Source: Cricetomys ansorgei
Taxonomy: Eukaryota > Chordata > Mammalia > Rodentia > Nesomyidae
Length of the DNA stretch: 64,000 nucleotides
NCBI GenBank assembly: GCA_026225945.1
Contig: JAMJFZ010003163.1
Coordinates: 17,219,501-17,283,500 of the forward strand
Direction of reading: 5' to 3'
Part shown: piece after piece, positions 47,391-59,074 of the stretch
Position numbering within the stretch: the stretch's first letter is position 1
Layout of the letters: the number at the start of each line of letters is the position of its first letter
Program-made: the position numbers and the translations under genes
The notes under the pieces: model-generated
What the model was told of the DNA's origin: nothing
Databases searched by the model: none
The model's input: only the letters and a program-made list of their open reading frames with translations

Positions 47391-47430
47391 CTGGAGGCTG
47401 CGGAGGCGGTGGAGGTGGCGGAGGCTGGCG
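47391..47430 (+). repeat. G-rich GGA/GGC/GGT tract
   Basis: About eight GG pairs in 40 bases, on the transcribed-sense strand, in an otherwise AT-rich intron. Confidence 0.85.
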
Positions 47431-47689
47431 TGAAATTCTGTCTTCTGGGTGCGGCACAGCCATTGTACTCAGAGTCTCAGGGCAGCTGTGCACAGTCCCT
47501 GAACAAGGTCAAGTCAACAGGATCTCGAGATCAGTCAACACTGCAGCAGCAACAGTAACTGGGAAAGCCGGAGTGGACATGAGTCGGGTGGGAATGTGGT
47601 GGGCATGCCTAGGGGCAGTCGGGTGGATGCAATCAAACCTTATGATGGCTGCAATGCACTGCTAACATCCTGTCCTTGTGTTGGTGGGT

Positions 47690-47960
47690 TCTCGCTTACT
47701 ATAACAAGACACTTGAGAGAGTCGGCTCACAAAGACAACAATTGTTTTGGCTTACAGTGCTGGAGGGTTCTGTCCATTGTCAGCTGTCTCCATTGCTGTT
47801 GGGTCCAAGCCAGGCAGCACAACACCGCTGCATGACCTGGCAGAGCAGAATCTCGGCACTCGAGAGAGTAAGGGAAAGGGAAAGGTCCCATCATAGACAT
47901 GACCCCGTGAGCAGAAAACACTCTGGGACCCTCATTAGAGTCTCTACCATCTTACAGTCG
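47690..47960 (+). repeat. rodent interspersed repeat, family not named
   Basis: It starts ttctcgcttactataacaag and continues ggctcacaaagac, ttggcttacagtgctggagg. This order resembles the family seen at 11236 and 54812. Confidence 0.45.
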
Positions 47961-48948
47961 CGCCAGCTCATCAGTTGTGTGTTTGCGGGCGTGGGTGAGG
48001 GCATTTCAGATCCCAATGAGCGTTCTGTTTCTCAGGCTGAGTACCTTACAATGTACACTTAAATCCCTGACATCCAGAAATACAACAGTAGGAGAGAGAA
48101 CTGAGGTATCTTCATCTGAGACCACAGAGTCTGAAAATCACAGGCCTGAGACTCTTGACCTGTGCATGGCCTGTGGCCTGGTCCAGCACACAGGAACCTG
48201 TGCGCTGTATTGACTCCACTATGGATCACCCGGGGTGGTTTAAGGTTTTCTCATCTTTTGCACTGACACATTACAGTCTTCCCACAGCGGAGCATCACTG
48301 TTGTTTTACAAAGCAGCTTCAGCAGAAAGGACTTGAATCTTTTGACTGTATCTACCTTAAGTTTTCACCTCTGTGCATGCACAGTAGTCTGGTGAGTTCT
48401 TCTTCAAGAACAGAGAAAGACAATACTCTGTCTAGGAGCAACGACTCCCTCTCTAACACACTACTGTTATCATCACAGCTAACTGCCCATTGAATTTCAA
48501 ACTCAGGCACTTCTCTGTTCCCACCAACCCCAAGCTATGAGGTTAAAAAAAAATTGTATTAAAAAAAAAATTCATCATATTCTTGTCATTCCCAGGAAGA
48601 GCTTTTATGTGAGAGCACATCTCAGCCTCTTCTTAGGATGCATTGTTGATGAGCCATTTGGTTTCGGCGTGTGTCTAGTAGCAGCTATTTGCATACATAT
48701 ACTATTACACTGCAATAATGAGTCTGACTTGGAAAGAATCCTACTTAGGTTTTTCCGTGTTTCACAACTAAGAACATGTTCAGGAGCAACCTCAAGATTC
48801 TAATCAAGTCACAGTCTGGACCGAAGGACCGTGAACAGTCCGGGAAATGTAAATGGCCTTTTCTTCATTCCCTCTGGATACGTCAGTGCTGTGAAGGTGT
48901 TTGTGCAATCAGCCTAGGTGTTTGAAGAGTTCCTTGTTCTTGCTTCAG

Positions 48949-49083
48949 GTGGATAATCCATGCCATGGAGTATGAGTTGCAGATCCGTGGTGGAGATAAG
49001 CCGGCCAGGGACTTGTATCAGCTCTCACCCAGTGAAGTTAAACAGCTGCTGCTAGACATTCTCCAGCCACAGCAGAGCGGAAG
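48949..49083 (+). CDS. Phkb: Phkb exon 29
   Basis: A 135-bp exon, phase 2 in and phase 2 out, about residues 877-922: [45 protein letters not shown] plus AG of Arg. The donor is gtaagt. Residue Arg in PARDLY is unusual: human has Leu and mouse, as I remember it, Val. The exon length is a multiple of three. It is part of the C-terminal domain. Confidence 0.97.
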
Positions 49084-49189
49084 GTAAGTACAGCCTTTCA
49101 CCACTTGTCAGATGCTTGGAGACACAGAAACATCTGATCTCTCAACTGAGACGGATGAGAAATTAGTACGATATTAATAAGAAATTCAG

Positions 49190-49271
49190 AAGTCAGGCCC
49201 TTATGAGGCTGAGGCAGAAGGCTTGTCTCAGATTTGAGGCCAGCCTCGGCTACATAGTGAGTACCAGGCCA
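49190..49271 (+). mobile_element. B1 fragment
   Basis: The words ggctgaggcagaaggct, tttgaggccagcctcggctac and atagtgagtaccaggcca are the middle part of a B1; the ends are missing. Confidence 0.75.
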
Positions 49272-49959
49272 GTTGAACACAGGAGATTCAGCAGAACATA
49301 AGGCTAGCTCTCCATCTAGATGGCATAGACATGGATGAATAAAAATATCTGTATTTATGATTGTGTGTTGATTTGAGTTTTATACTTTTTCAAGACATAG
49401 TTTTTAACACTTTCTATTTTTATTATTCTGTGAAAAATATAATATTTCATACAACTTTGATTAAATTTCCTTTCTGGAGCTTTATAGTATGTGACTTCTC
49501 CTCCCAACACTTTGGCAGAAGAAATTGGATTTGGTAACATTATATAGATATGCTGCTTGATTCTGTCTCCCTAATTAGACCATAAGCATCAGAACTAAAC
49601 CCTTTCATATATGTAGAAGAAATAAGAACAAAACAAGTATTTGTGGATTGCCTTAAATTTAAGTTGTTTTTTTTTTTTCAATTCCAGAATGAACAGTAAT
49701 GTAGTTATTTAGGCAAGTACTTACTTAGTGTATTTGTGACTAGTCATTCCCAGTATGACATAGGTATGTTCCTAGAAGAGTCTAACTGGACCATCTACAA
49801 GAGAGGTTGTCTATAAATGTGTGTGTGTATATTTGTATGTACTTATTTACATACATATGATTACAGATATGTGCCTTGCTGGATTCTATAACAGTATGTT
49901 TGAACAAACAAGTAAGAACAGCTAGAGTTATAAAATGTCAGTTGAAAATGTAATAGCAT

Positions 49960-52100
49960 CCCAGTGACATCCCAAGAGCTGTCTTCTAGAGCCAAACAAG
50001 TTAATACTGAGCTTCATGTAGAGAAACTAACATGAGAGAGAAGATTGACAAACATAAAAGAAGAACTTTCTCCAATAGTTTTAAAGCATGCCATATAGCT
50101 TTGTGAATAAAACAATGTGTTATTAGTGCATAGACAGGTAGGAGAGAAAACAGAGTCCAGAGATGAGCCCTCAATAAATATGCATTAGGAGTTCGCTACC
50201 TGGTAATATTGCCATCACAAGTCACCGGATCAAGAATGGACTTTTAAAGTAAATACTTTGACAACTGGATTGCTATTTGCCAAAAGGTAAAAATCAGACA
50301 CTTGTTATGACATACAAGAACCAATTCCATACAGATTAGAGATCTGCATGTTAAACATGGGACGTAGACGAAGACATTGATGAATTTCTTTTTAGCCTTG
50401 CAATGGGAAAAGCTTTAAGGATGAGTCAACCCAAAGGTAGGATAAGAAACAACTAATAAAGCTTATCAAATTTTAAATAACATTTTTCATGGTAAAGATA
50501 ATGTCAAAAAAAAAAAAAAGAAGAAGCTAGACGCAAGCATGCTCTGAAGAGCTAATATCCAAGAACTCTTAAGAACTGAGAGATAATCACTCAAAACCAG
50601 GAGGAAAATGTAGTGGAGCATGAACAATCTGTGCGTTTCATTAAAAATAGCTTTTGAATATTTTAAAGGATGCTCATATTAATATACAATTAAAGCTGTA
50701 TGTGGGGCATGCTAAGACACTCTTACCCCTCTCTTGGTCTAAGTTAGAACGTGTGGTGGGCATTTGCCAGAGCTGGCGGGAGAAGTAAGCGCTTCCTGAT
50801 GGGATTTTACATCTATCTTAGTAATCTACTTTGAAGATTTATATGTTTCCAACAATATAAAAATGTGTATGCATAAGATCACTGATTAAATCATTGCTCA
50901 TAATTGAAAACTGGAATTTCTATAACCTAAATGTCCATACACCAGAAACTACTAGGGGAAAATGTGGTATGCCTACACACGAGGACACTGTGCCTTTGAA
51001 GAATGGAATTCTTTCTGAGATATATTGTTAAATGAAGCAGTAAAGTACAAAAAATGTCTTATATACAGTTCTTATTTTTTTAAAATGTATGTGTTCATTT
51101 GTGTAGAAGAAGCACAGGAGGAATAAATCACTAAGTAATGTGATTGACGCTGTTCAGGGAGGATAAGAACAGATGGAAATGGTGAGGCAGATACACCGTG
51201 ACAGAGTTGAGGCACAGTGGAAGCCTTCCCTAGGCTGACCTCTGTGCATGGAACACCTCCTTCTAAGAAACGGGGTGTTGCACGCTCCCAGTGTGAAGTA
51301 ATGTATTACCATCAGTCTGTATGGGGAGGAGCTCAGAATAGAAGCCCGCTTACACAATGAGTAGTATTACACGGGGGTGGTGGGGAGGCAAGCCAAAGTC
51401 CCTGTCAAAGCATTCCTTTTACTAGACACTGAAAGGCTACGTAAGCAAAACCGCCATAAATGCTGCCTCCAGGTAAAGCACGCTTCTCACCAATGTATAT
51501 TCATTAGCAATCTGAATTTCATGTGTACAGTAAGAGTGAATAAATGAGTAAGTATATTATGACTGAAAACCAGATTTCTCACTGTTAATGACCTGTAAAA
51601 TTTCCTATAAGGGGAAAAAAGTAGGTTGATTGAAACTGACAGAACCAATACGAATTCATGGTTTCATACGGGTAGATGCAGAAATGGACATGGATCTGTG
51701 TTTGTGCAAATACGTCCATGTGTTTCTTAGTTCTGTCTACTGAGATGCCATGGGAGCAGTGAAATTTCCATAGTAACCAGCAAACCTGAAGCAGCTGCAT
51801 TCTAAACACTATAATGAAAAGAATAAGCTTTGGAGAATGCTTGATTTCAGAGGAAGGCAGGGGAAAAATGCAGGATAAGCAGGAGCATCTTTGTGTCAGA
51901 AAGTAAAAACATCTCAGAATACAACAGAGAGTGCAGGTGGACACTGAAGAAACTGGAAGAGGCTCCTGGACCCCAACTAAAATGAAGTTTCTTTTTCTTT
52001 TGTCTTTTTCCCCCAAAATGTGTGCCTGCTCATTTGTGTAGAAGAAATATACAAGTAAGAGTAATAGATTATAAACAGAGTCCATGCTAATAGAGATCAG
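49960..52100 (+). mobile_element. ancient L1 (L1M-type) relic, ORF2 3' part
   Basis: In order I see decayed words of the L1 ORF2 3' region: an agagtccagagatgagccctcaataaat part, a caagaatggacttttaaag part, a taaatgtccatacaccagaaact part and a gtggtatgcctacac part. Every frame carries stops. The boundaries are approximate and the part after 51100 is uncertain. Confidence 0.65.
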
Positions 52101-52289
52101 TAAAAGGAACAGAAGGGACTTTTCCTTAAGGCAGAATCTAATTAATAAGTAAAGATAGAACGATGGGAACAGAAGATGATCACTGAGCAAATACAGCAGC
52201 AGCTGCAGGCAGGAACCATTGTTGGAAGTAACGTGGGGTGGAAACTTCATAATATCTGAGTATTTCTAGTCAATGTACTTATTCAGAGC

Positions 52290-52820
52290 AAAGGAAAAAC
52301 AAGCAATTTTATTATAGAGAACAAATGTGTTGGACACCTTTCCCTCAAATGATAAAGATTAGCATCACTGGCCATATGATGCTAATTTTATGTAGCACTG
52401 ATAGGAGACTTTGAAATTGACCCCATGTTACTTCTGGATATTCTTGCCTAAAATGCACTAATTTATAAGAGACCACCATAAAACCCAAACTAAGGAAAAT
52501 CCTACGAAACATACTAAGGTATGAAAGCTTTAAAAAAAAAAAAAAAAAAAGCGATGAACTACCACAGATTCAAGGACCCTCCGGACCATGGAAACTGAAT
52601 GACACGTGGCATCCTGAATTGGGGCCTGACTTGGTAGACTATCAGTAAGGCTCACAGACATTCATGCTATTGTATGGCTTCTGATTTCTTGGTTCAATAG
52701 TTAAGCTAAGTTATGTAAGATGATAAAAGCAGGAGAGGGCTTAAGTGAAGGGGGCATATGAAGTTTGTGCTATTTTTGTGATTTCTGTAAATGTAAAGTT
52801 ATTCAAAATAAAATTAAAAT
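52290..52820 (+). mobile_element. probable old LINE 3' end
   Basis: The words ggaccctccggaccatggaa, ggcatcctgaattggggcct and a terminal ttcaaaataaaat resemble old L1 3' ends. An A-run of 19 lies at about 52532-52550. The family is not certain. Confidence 0.45.
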
Positions 52821-52821
52821 A

Positions 52822-53050
52822 GAGCTAGAGAAATGATTCAATGGTTAAGAGCACTGGCTGCTCTTACAGAGGACCTGACTTCAACTCCCAACACCCACAT
52901 GGTGTCTCATAACACCTGTAACTCTGGTTTCAGGGGATCCAATGCCTTCTTCTGTCCTTCTGTCCTGTATTATGTAGAGGCACCAGGCATGTACATAATA
53001 CACAGACATACATACAAGCAAAAAGCCACACAGATAAATAATAATAAATA
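52822..53050 (+). mobile_element. B3-type SINE
   Basis: The words gctagagaaatgattcaatgg, gagcactggctgctcttac, cccacatggtgtctcataac, tttcaggggatccaatgcc and a long A/T tail mark a + strand B3/B2-family SINE. Confidence 0.9.
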
Positions 53051-53835
53051 AGTCTTCTAAAATATTTCCCCAGCTCCATTATGAGTATTCTCATATTCTT
53101 TTTATGATCTAGGCAAATACTCCTTTTATAGCATAGCCATAACTTCATAGAGCTCTGACATATATTTTTGTTATTGTCACATTTAAGGAATACGGATAAA
53201 AATGAAATGCAGAGAGTATTCAGTTACCAAAGAAAAACATCACCAAGGTACCACTAGATCCTTGGCCTTCTTGCCTTTTAGCAAAACACTGAAGTCAAGT
53301 GTTACTTACAATGCAGTGTAAGTCTGGGGCTATTAACAGAAACTTCAGCCATCTAGAAAATATTCCTCTTAATTACTTAATTTATCAAATTGCACCGGTT
53401 CTCTGCCACAAAACAAGGGTCTTAGCTGTTCACTCTGTCCTGCATAGCCACTTCTGTACTTAGAAATACTGCTGGCTTGTTCATCCTGACACGCCTCTCA
53501 TGATGATTGTGCATTTCATTCCGTCTTCTTTTTAAGTACCAAGTGTAAACGGACATACACAGAGACACACACACACATTCTTCAGCTTTTGCTGCATTAC
53601 TGTGTGTTCTTTAAAAGATAGAGCAAATTCTGTACCTTTGGGAATTGTGAATGGTCTATTAGGTTACTATCTAATCTAGAATTTGGGTTTATTATTATGG
53701 TTCTGATCAGAACTCTGATACGTAAGATTCTGTATCTGGTTTTATGTCTCATTGTTTGGACTGAGACTTCAGCCTCATTTAAATAGGAGGCTTTTATGAT
53801 TTAAAATAAGGTCATTTCACTTTATTTGTGCATAT

Positions 53836-53895
53836 ACATATATATGTATATATTATACACACACATACTATATATATATATATATATATTACATT
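53836..53895 (+). repeat. AT/CA-rich tract
   Basis: Alternating TA and CA words, including a long TA run near 53870-53889. Confidence 0.85.
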
Positions 53896-54291
53896 TCTGA
53901 ATGTTCATCTGTTCATTTCTTATCAAACGTTTATTGAGCATCACTCTGGAAAAAGTCTATAGGAATGACCAGGCTATCTGGTTTCTGTGCCTCTCTGATG
54001 CTTACATTTCATTAATGTGAAAGCAGAATAAAATAACTGTGAAACTGGTTGTGCCCATTTTTGGTATGGGAAAATCGCCTGATGGTGTAGTACGCAACTC
54101 ATAGCTTACCTGAGAACATCACTCTGCTGCGGAAGTGCTAAATGGGAAGCTTCCCTCCGCACACGCCTCTGTCAAACATGGCAAGTGTGCAGCACTCTCG
54201 CTCTTGCCCATTCTGTCTCAGCACACTTAACCCTGCTCTCTCCAAGGACAAGCTTGATTTTAAGTGCGGAGTCCTTTCCTTTGGTCTACAG

Positions 54292-54421
54292 ATGTTGGCT
54301 GAATAGGCGTCAGATCGATGGGTCATTGAATAGGACTCCCCCCGGCTTCTACGACCGAGTGTGGCAGATCCTGGAGCGCACGCCCAACGGCATCATTGTA
54401 GCTGGCAAGCATTTGCCGCAG
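54292..54421 (+). CDS. Phkb: Phkb exon 30
   Basis: A 130-bp exon, phase 2 to phase 0, about residues 922-965: completes Arg, then [34 protein letters not shown] and IVAGKHLPQ. The donor is gtaaag. It is almost identical to human PHKB (human RTPTG, here RTPPG). The exon frame stays open for 105 more codons past the donor, to a stop at 54737-54739, so read-through or a downstream donor would extend the protein. Confidence 0.97.
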
Positions 54422-54811
54422 GTAAAGTGTACCTACATCAGCAGAAGGGCCAGTGGGAGGGAAGGGATTCTCTTCCCCTCTGCACTACAGACAACTTTTC
54501 TGCTTTGCAGTGTTCTAAGAATGTTCAAAGAAGAGATGAAACACCAGAAAAATAAGTCTGATCATCTGGGCTGGAATTATTTTTTGTCCAGTCCGTGTAT
54601 CTTTTATTTTGCAGTTTCAGTGTCTCTGTATGCAGAAAAGGCTTCACCAAATGTAGAATTGCTAAGAATTTGTATTTATGTCCATGTATTGGAGTTTTTC
54701 AGATGCTTCCAGAACCCTGTCTTTATAAGTGCCACATGATGAAACCTCTTATTGAGCAAGCTGTCCTTTCTCTGTTCACTTATTTGTGAATTTAGGGCTC
54801 CTTATGTGTAT

Positions 54812-55205
54812 TACTTTGCTTTCTATTGCTGTGATAAACAGCATCACCAAAACTAACTTGTGGGGAAAGGTCTTAATTCATCTTCTGTTAATAGTCCATC
54901 GCTGAGGGAAGTCAGGGCAGGAGCTCAGGGCAGGAACCTGGAGGCAGAAATATAAACAGGAACCTAGAGGAATGCTGCTTACTGCCCTGCTCCCCGTGGC
55001 TTGCTCAGCCTGCTTTCTTACACAAGTCAGGACCACCTGCCCAGGGGTGGCACTGCTGGCAGTGAGCTGGGCCCTCCCACATCAATCATTAACCGGGAAG
55101 ATGCCCCCAGAGACTTTCCTGTAGGTCGATCTGGTGGATATACTTCCTCAGTTGATTTCCCTCTCCCCAGATTACCCTGGCTTGTGCCGAGTTGACCGGA
55201 ACTAA
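54812..55205 (+). repeat. rodent interspersed repeat, family not named
   Basis: It starts ttactttgctttctattgctg and ends near ttgtgccgagttgaccgg, with a cccacatcaatcattaaccg word in between. The copy at 11236-11622 has the same landmarks in the same order. Confidence 0.8.
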
Positions 55206-56249
55206 TCCACACGTTCTGTTTGCTTTACCTTAAGTAGTGGTATCTCTTCACCACTAAGCAGTGGTGGGCCAGTGCTAGGGCCTCGAAAACATAAACCGTG
55301 CACTGAAAAGCACAGGTAAATCCAGCCTAGCAATGCAGAGTGGCCTTGTGATGTGCGGAGTGGGAAGCACTGCTGAGACATAGCACTGAACTGAGAAATG
55401 CTGTCTTCCAGGTTCCGTGTGGTGAGAACTGCTGGTTCTCCTGTGTTTGGACGGTTTCCTTGATTATAGAAATTGGCCTGCTTCCTTGATGTGCTTATCA
55501 GTTATTTAGTCCTGGTCTTTAACTCACTCTGCTTATACAGAAGCAGAAATAGAGTACTGTGTCTGCTTCTAGCATTGAGACTTCAGCTGTATTAATTTTG
55601 AGGTAGCTTTTTATATGAAAAAAAAAAAGATAGTCTCAGATGTACCCATGTATTTTGCTTTTGTAGACACAAGAGCATTTGTGGAACAACTCACAAGAAA
55701 TTGGTAGCCATCTTTTCCTCAAGGGGAGATGCCTAAGGATCTGCTGTGGGCTCCTCATTGAAATCCTTCTAGCCATTCAAAGTTTGAATTAGGTTACAAG
55801 TCTATTTCTTAAACAGAAACTGAATTCAGAAGTTTAAAACAGCATTCTTTGAAGTATTCACAGGTGGTGGCTTTGTTTGGTGGCCTGTGTGGGTGCTCTA
55901 GTCTTCTCCACATGTCCTCCTGACTCCTGAAAGCCATGACAGCACCTCTGTTGTTAGCCCTGAGTGAGGCTTCTCCTGGGCCTGCCGGCCAGTGTGGGCA
56001 ACGCACTGTGGCCACCTGTCTCGGCCCCCCACTCACTCCACCACACCCAGGCAGCCCACCAAGTACCTACCAGGCTCCATTTGATTCTGTGATAGCCTCA
56101 GCTACATTTGCTAGCTACTCTTTGCATTAAAAAAAAAAAAAAACAGAAACATTATGTATTGTTTTGTTTTACAAACCCCTCAAGTGCCATTTAGTTCTGA
56201 TAACAATTCTGTGAGAACCTTTTTTCTTTCTCTCTCCCCCCCCATTGTT

Positions 56250-56720
56250 TTTTTTAAGTTAGGTTACAGAGCGATGAGTTTGTTCTCATTTGTTCCCCAC
56301 CCCCACTGCCCTCTTCCATCCTCCCTGCTCCCTCTGCTTATCCCCTTCCTTCTCCCAGACAGTCCCCTCTTCTGCTTTTCCATCACGTGTAACCTGTGAC
56401 ACCTTCCTTTTCCCCACTGCTTAGGATTTCTTTCTCCTCTCTCATGATCCACTTTCAGTTTCATTATGTATGTGCGTGCACACAGACACATGCACGCACA
56501 CATATACACACACATATACACACACATATACATACATATACACACCTACACACACATACATATACATACACACACGTACACACATACACACACACACAGT
56601 ATATTATACCTAGGTTCACGTGTAAGAGAAAGCATGATGTCTGAGTCACCATAAATCGCTTAACATAATGATTTCTGGTTGATCCATTTTCCTGCAACTG
56701 TCATGGTTTCATTTCTGTAT
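56250..56720 (-). mobile_element. rodent L1 3' tail, antisense, copy 1
   Basis: A T-run, then aggttacagagcgatgagtt, a pyrimidine-rich stretch, a CA/TACA microsatellite (about 56490-56600) and cgcttaacataatgatttct, gatccattttcctgca. This is the order found in reversed rodent L1 3' untranslated regions. Confidence 0.7.
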
Positions 56721-56734
56721 CCTTTTTTCCTTTG

Positions 56735-57125
56735 GTTTTAATTTTTTTAGGTTAGTATACGAAGTAATGAGTTTCATCACAATATCTTCGTGCATGTGTT
56801 GTTATGCTTTGTTCGCAGTTGCTCTCCTCCACTGCGCTCCCTGCACACCTCACCCCCTCACCCCTTCCTTCCCACCCTCTGCTATCCTATTACACACATT
56901 CCACTACCCTCTCTACTTCCCCATCTCTTAAGAGCTCTTTCTTCCCTTTCATGATCCCCTTTTTATTTCCGTGACATGCATGCACTCGTGCACACACGTA
57001 TGCACACAGTCTTAAATCTAGGTTCTATATGTGAGGGAAATTATCCAGGATTTGTCTTGCTGAGTCTGGCTTAACAAAATCATTTCTAGTTTTATCAATT
57101 TTGCTGCAAATGTTATGACAGTTTT
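56735..57125 (-). mobile_element. rodent L1 3' tail, antisense, copy 2
   Basis: It repeats the landmarks of copy 1: a T-run, aggttagtatacgaagtaatg, a pyrimidine-rich stretch, a CA-rich part, then ggcttaacaaaatcatttct and atcaattttgctgcaaatg. Confidence 0.7.
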
Positions 57126-57127
57126 CT

Positions 57128-57495
57128 TATTTTTGTTGTATCTCTATCTAGTTTTGCTTTAAGGGCAATACCAGCTTCCTGGGATGAATTTGGAAATAGA
57201 AAAATCTATCTTATGAAAATGTTTGAGAAGCATGACATTAGGTCTCCTTTAAAGAATTTGACAGTGAATCCACCCATTCCTGCACTTTTTATTGGGGACT
57301 TTTACTACTTCAGGCTCGTTGATCTATATATTGCTCATTTAGTCTGTATTTAGTTCATTTCTGCCCTGCTTTGTATTATTTATTGCCACCTATTACTGTG
57401 GGATTTAGGGTATTCTTTTTTCCTAAGACCTTCAGTGCATCATTGGGTTATTTATCTTTTTAATTTATTTTTATTATTTTTAACTATGTATATTT
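57128..57495 (-). mobile_element. L1 ORF2 relic, antisense, segment 1
   Basis: The words gggatgaatttggaaatag, gcactttttattggggac and actacttcaggctcgttgat resemble reversed L1 ORF2. It is interrupted by a rodent repeat at 57496. Confidence 0.65.
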
Positions 57496-58086
57496 TATTA
57501 GCCAGGGTTCTCTGGAGCAATAGAACTCAGATGTGTGTGTGTGTATATATATATAGAGAGAGAGAAGGGGGGGGACAGAGACAGAGAGGGACAGAGACAG
57601 TGAGAAGGGGATTTATTTATAACTTAGAGGCTGCAGTCTAGCTAATGACTGGCTGTGAATGGAAAGTTCAAGAATCCAGTATTTGCTCAGTCCACAAGGC
57701 TGGATGTCTCAGCTCATCTTCAGTATACGCTGGAATCTCGAGGAAGTAGACTCTAAAGCCAGTGAAGGAATGGGCTTGCTACCAAGGCCAGAGCAATCAG
57801 GCACAGAGCAGAAACTTCCTTCTTCCATGTCCTTACATTAAGCTTCCAGCAGAAGGTGTGGCCCAGTTCCAAGGTGTGTCTTCCCATCTCAGGACTGGGA
57901 CTACAGGCCTGTCTTTCCCCAGTTCAAAAGATCTAGATTAAAGGTGTGTGTCTTCCTAACTCAAAGATCCAGATTAGAAGTGGATCTTCCTACTTCAAAT
58001 TAAGCAAAAATCCTTCACAGGTGTGCCCTTCATTTTTGGGTTTTAGTTCCAGATTAGTCAAATTGGCAACCAAGAATAGCTATCAC
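57496..58086 (+). repeat. rodent repeat with internal GT/TA/GA tract
   Basis: It starts attagccagggttctctgga and includes a GT-TA-GA microsatellite (57531-57600), gctggatgtctcagctcatc, cagcagaaggtgtggccca and a 3' end near aattggcaaccaagaatagc. I recognise it as a common rodent interspersed repeat but cannot name the family safely. Confidence 0.8.
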
Positions 58087-58256
58087 ATATATGTATGCCT
58101 ATCTGTACAGTGGGTATGTGCAAATGAGTGCAGGTGCTCACAGAGACCAGAGGCTCCAGATTGCCTGGAGCTGTCTGTGAGCCACTGACATGGTGCTGGG
58201 ACCCGAACGCAGTCCCTCTGGAAGAAAGTATATGCTCAACCACTGGGCCATCCCCT
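58087..58256 (-). mobile_element. B3-type SINE, antisense
   Basis: The words cagagaccagaggctccaga, gtgagccactgacatgg, gctgggacccgaacgcag and gctcaaccactgggccatc form a reversed B3/B2-type SINE. It lies directly beside the rodent repeat that ends at 58086. Confidence 0.85.
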
Positions 58257-58261
58257 AATGT

Positions 58262-58671
58262 AAGCTATTAAAACTATAACCATTTCTCTTTAGAACTGCC
58301 TTAGCTATATCTCAAAGGTTCTGGTAAATTGTACTTATCTTTTCATTTGATTCTAGAAATTTGTAATTTTCTCTTTGATTTCTTCAATGACCATCTGGTC
58401 ATTCAGGTGATGTTCATTTTCCATGTATTTATGTGGTTTCTATAGTTTTTCTTGCTGCTGATTTCTAGTTTTATTACACTTGGATCTGATAAGATCTGAT
58501 AAGTTACTTTTATCCTTTTAAATTTGGCAAGACTTGATTTGTGGCCCAGAATGTGATCTATTTTAAAGGAAGTTCTACAAGGTGCTGAGAAGACTATGTG
58601 TTCTACATCTGTTGGATGAAATGTTCTGAATTAGCAACTAAGTTCATTTGACCTATGCTGTAATTTAATTC
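58262..58671 (-). mobile_element. L1 ORF2 relic, antisense, segment 2
   Basis: The words tcaatgaccatctggtcattc, ttacacttggatctgataag, gtggcccagaatgtgatct and gtgttctacatctgttggatg are classic reversed L1 ORF2 words. It continues segment 1 after the insertions. Confidence 0.85.
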
Positions 58672-59065
58672 TATCTTGGTTTCATTTTTTGCTGCTATGA
58701 TAAAATACCTGACAAAAAAGAGAGAAGGGTTTATTTGGTTCATAGTCCCAGATTATATAGCCCATCATTGCAGGGAAGTCAAGATGGCAGGAACTTAAAG
58801 CAGATAATCAAATTATATCCATAGTCAAGAGCAGGGAGCAGTGAATTAATATGTGCATGCTAGTATTCAGTTTTCTTTTTCCATTTCTTATACAGTCCAG
58901 GATCCCTAGTCTGGGGAATGGTGTTACCTACAGTGGACAAGACTTCTTGTTAGTCAAGAGAATCCCCCACAACATGCCTACAGGCTTACTTAATCTAGAA
59001 AGTCCTTCATTGAGACTCCCAGGTGGCTCTGGATTATGTCAAGTTAAAGATTAAATCCAGCCATC
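58672..59065 (+). repeat. rodent interspersed repeat, family not named
   Basis: It starts atcttggtttcattttttgctg and continues atgataaaatacctgac, agggtttatttggttcat, ending near tggattatgtcaagttaaag. It belongs to the same family as 11236 and 54812. Confidence 0.75.
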
Positions 59066-59074
59066 ATGAACTCC

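Larger units (their letters stand above)
37770..48948 (+). other. Phkb: intron 28
   Basis: An 11.2-kb intron, the largest complete one here. From left to right it holds a TG tract and antisense SINE (38649-38822), a possible LTR relic (39708-40093), a short antisense MIR (about 40215-40345), a second LTR-like stretch near 40905-41080, B1 copies, an unclassified rodent repeat (about 42855-43125), AT-rich and CCT tracts in an L1-type 3' tail (44080-44700), a B1 pair around a GA/CAGA tract (46348-46712), a 45-bp tandem duplication (47139-47228), a G-rich tract (47391-47430) and another rodent repeat (about 47690-47960). 38830-39700, 43130-44050 and 47970-48940 show nothing that I recognise. Confidence 0.85.
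49084..54291 (+). other. Phkb: intron 29
   Basis: A 5.2-kb intron. It holds a short B1 fragment (49190-49271), an ancient L1 relic in sense orientation (about 49960-52100) with a probable L1 3' end (52290-52820), a B3 SINE (52822-53050) and an AT tract (53836-53895). 53060-53830 and 53900-54290 show nothing that I recognise. Confidence 0.86.

Noticed and set aside
51585..52250. 221-codon ORF on the - strand, the longest in the window
   Set aside because: It lies antisense to AT-rich, L1-relic sequence. The translation is hydrophobic and Cys/Leu/Ser-rich as expected from reversed AT-rich DNA, and matches no family I know. There is no promoter, codon signature or splice context.
56396..56697. 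His-Thr and Val-Cys repeat ORFs
   Set aside because: They are translations of the CA/TACA microsatellite in the L1 tail.
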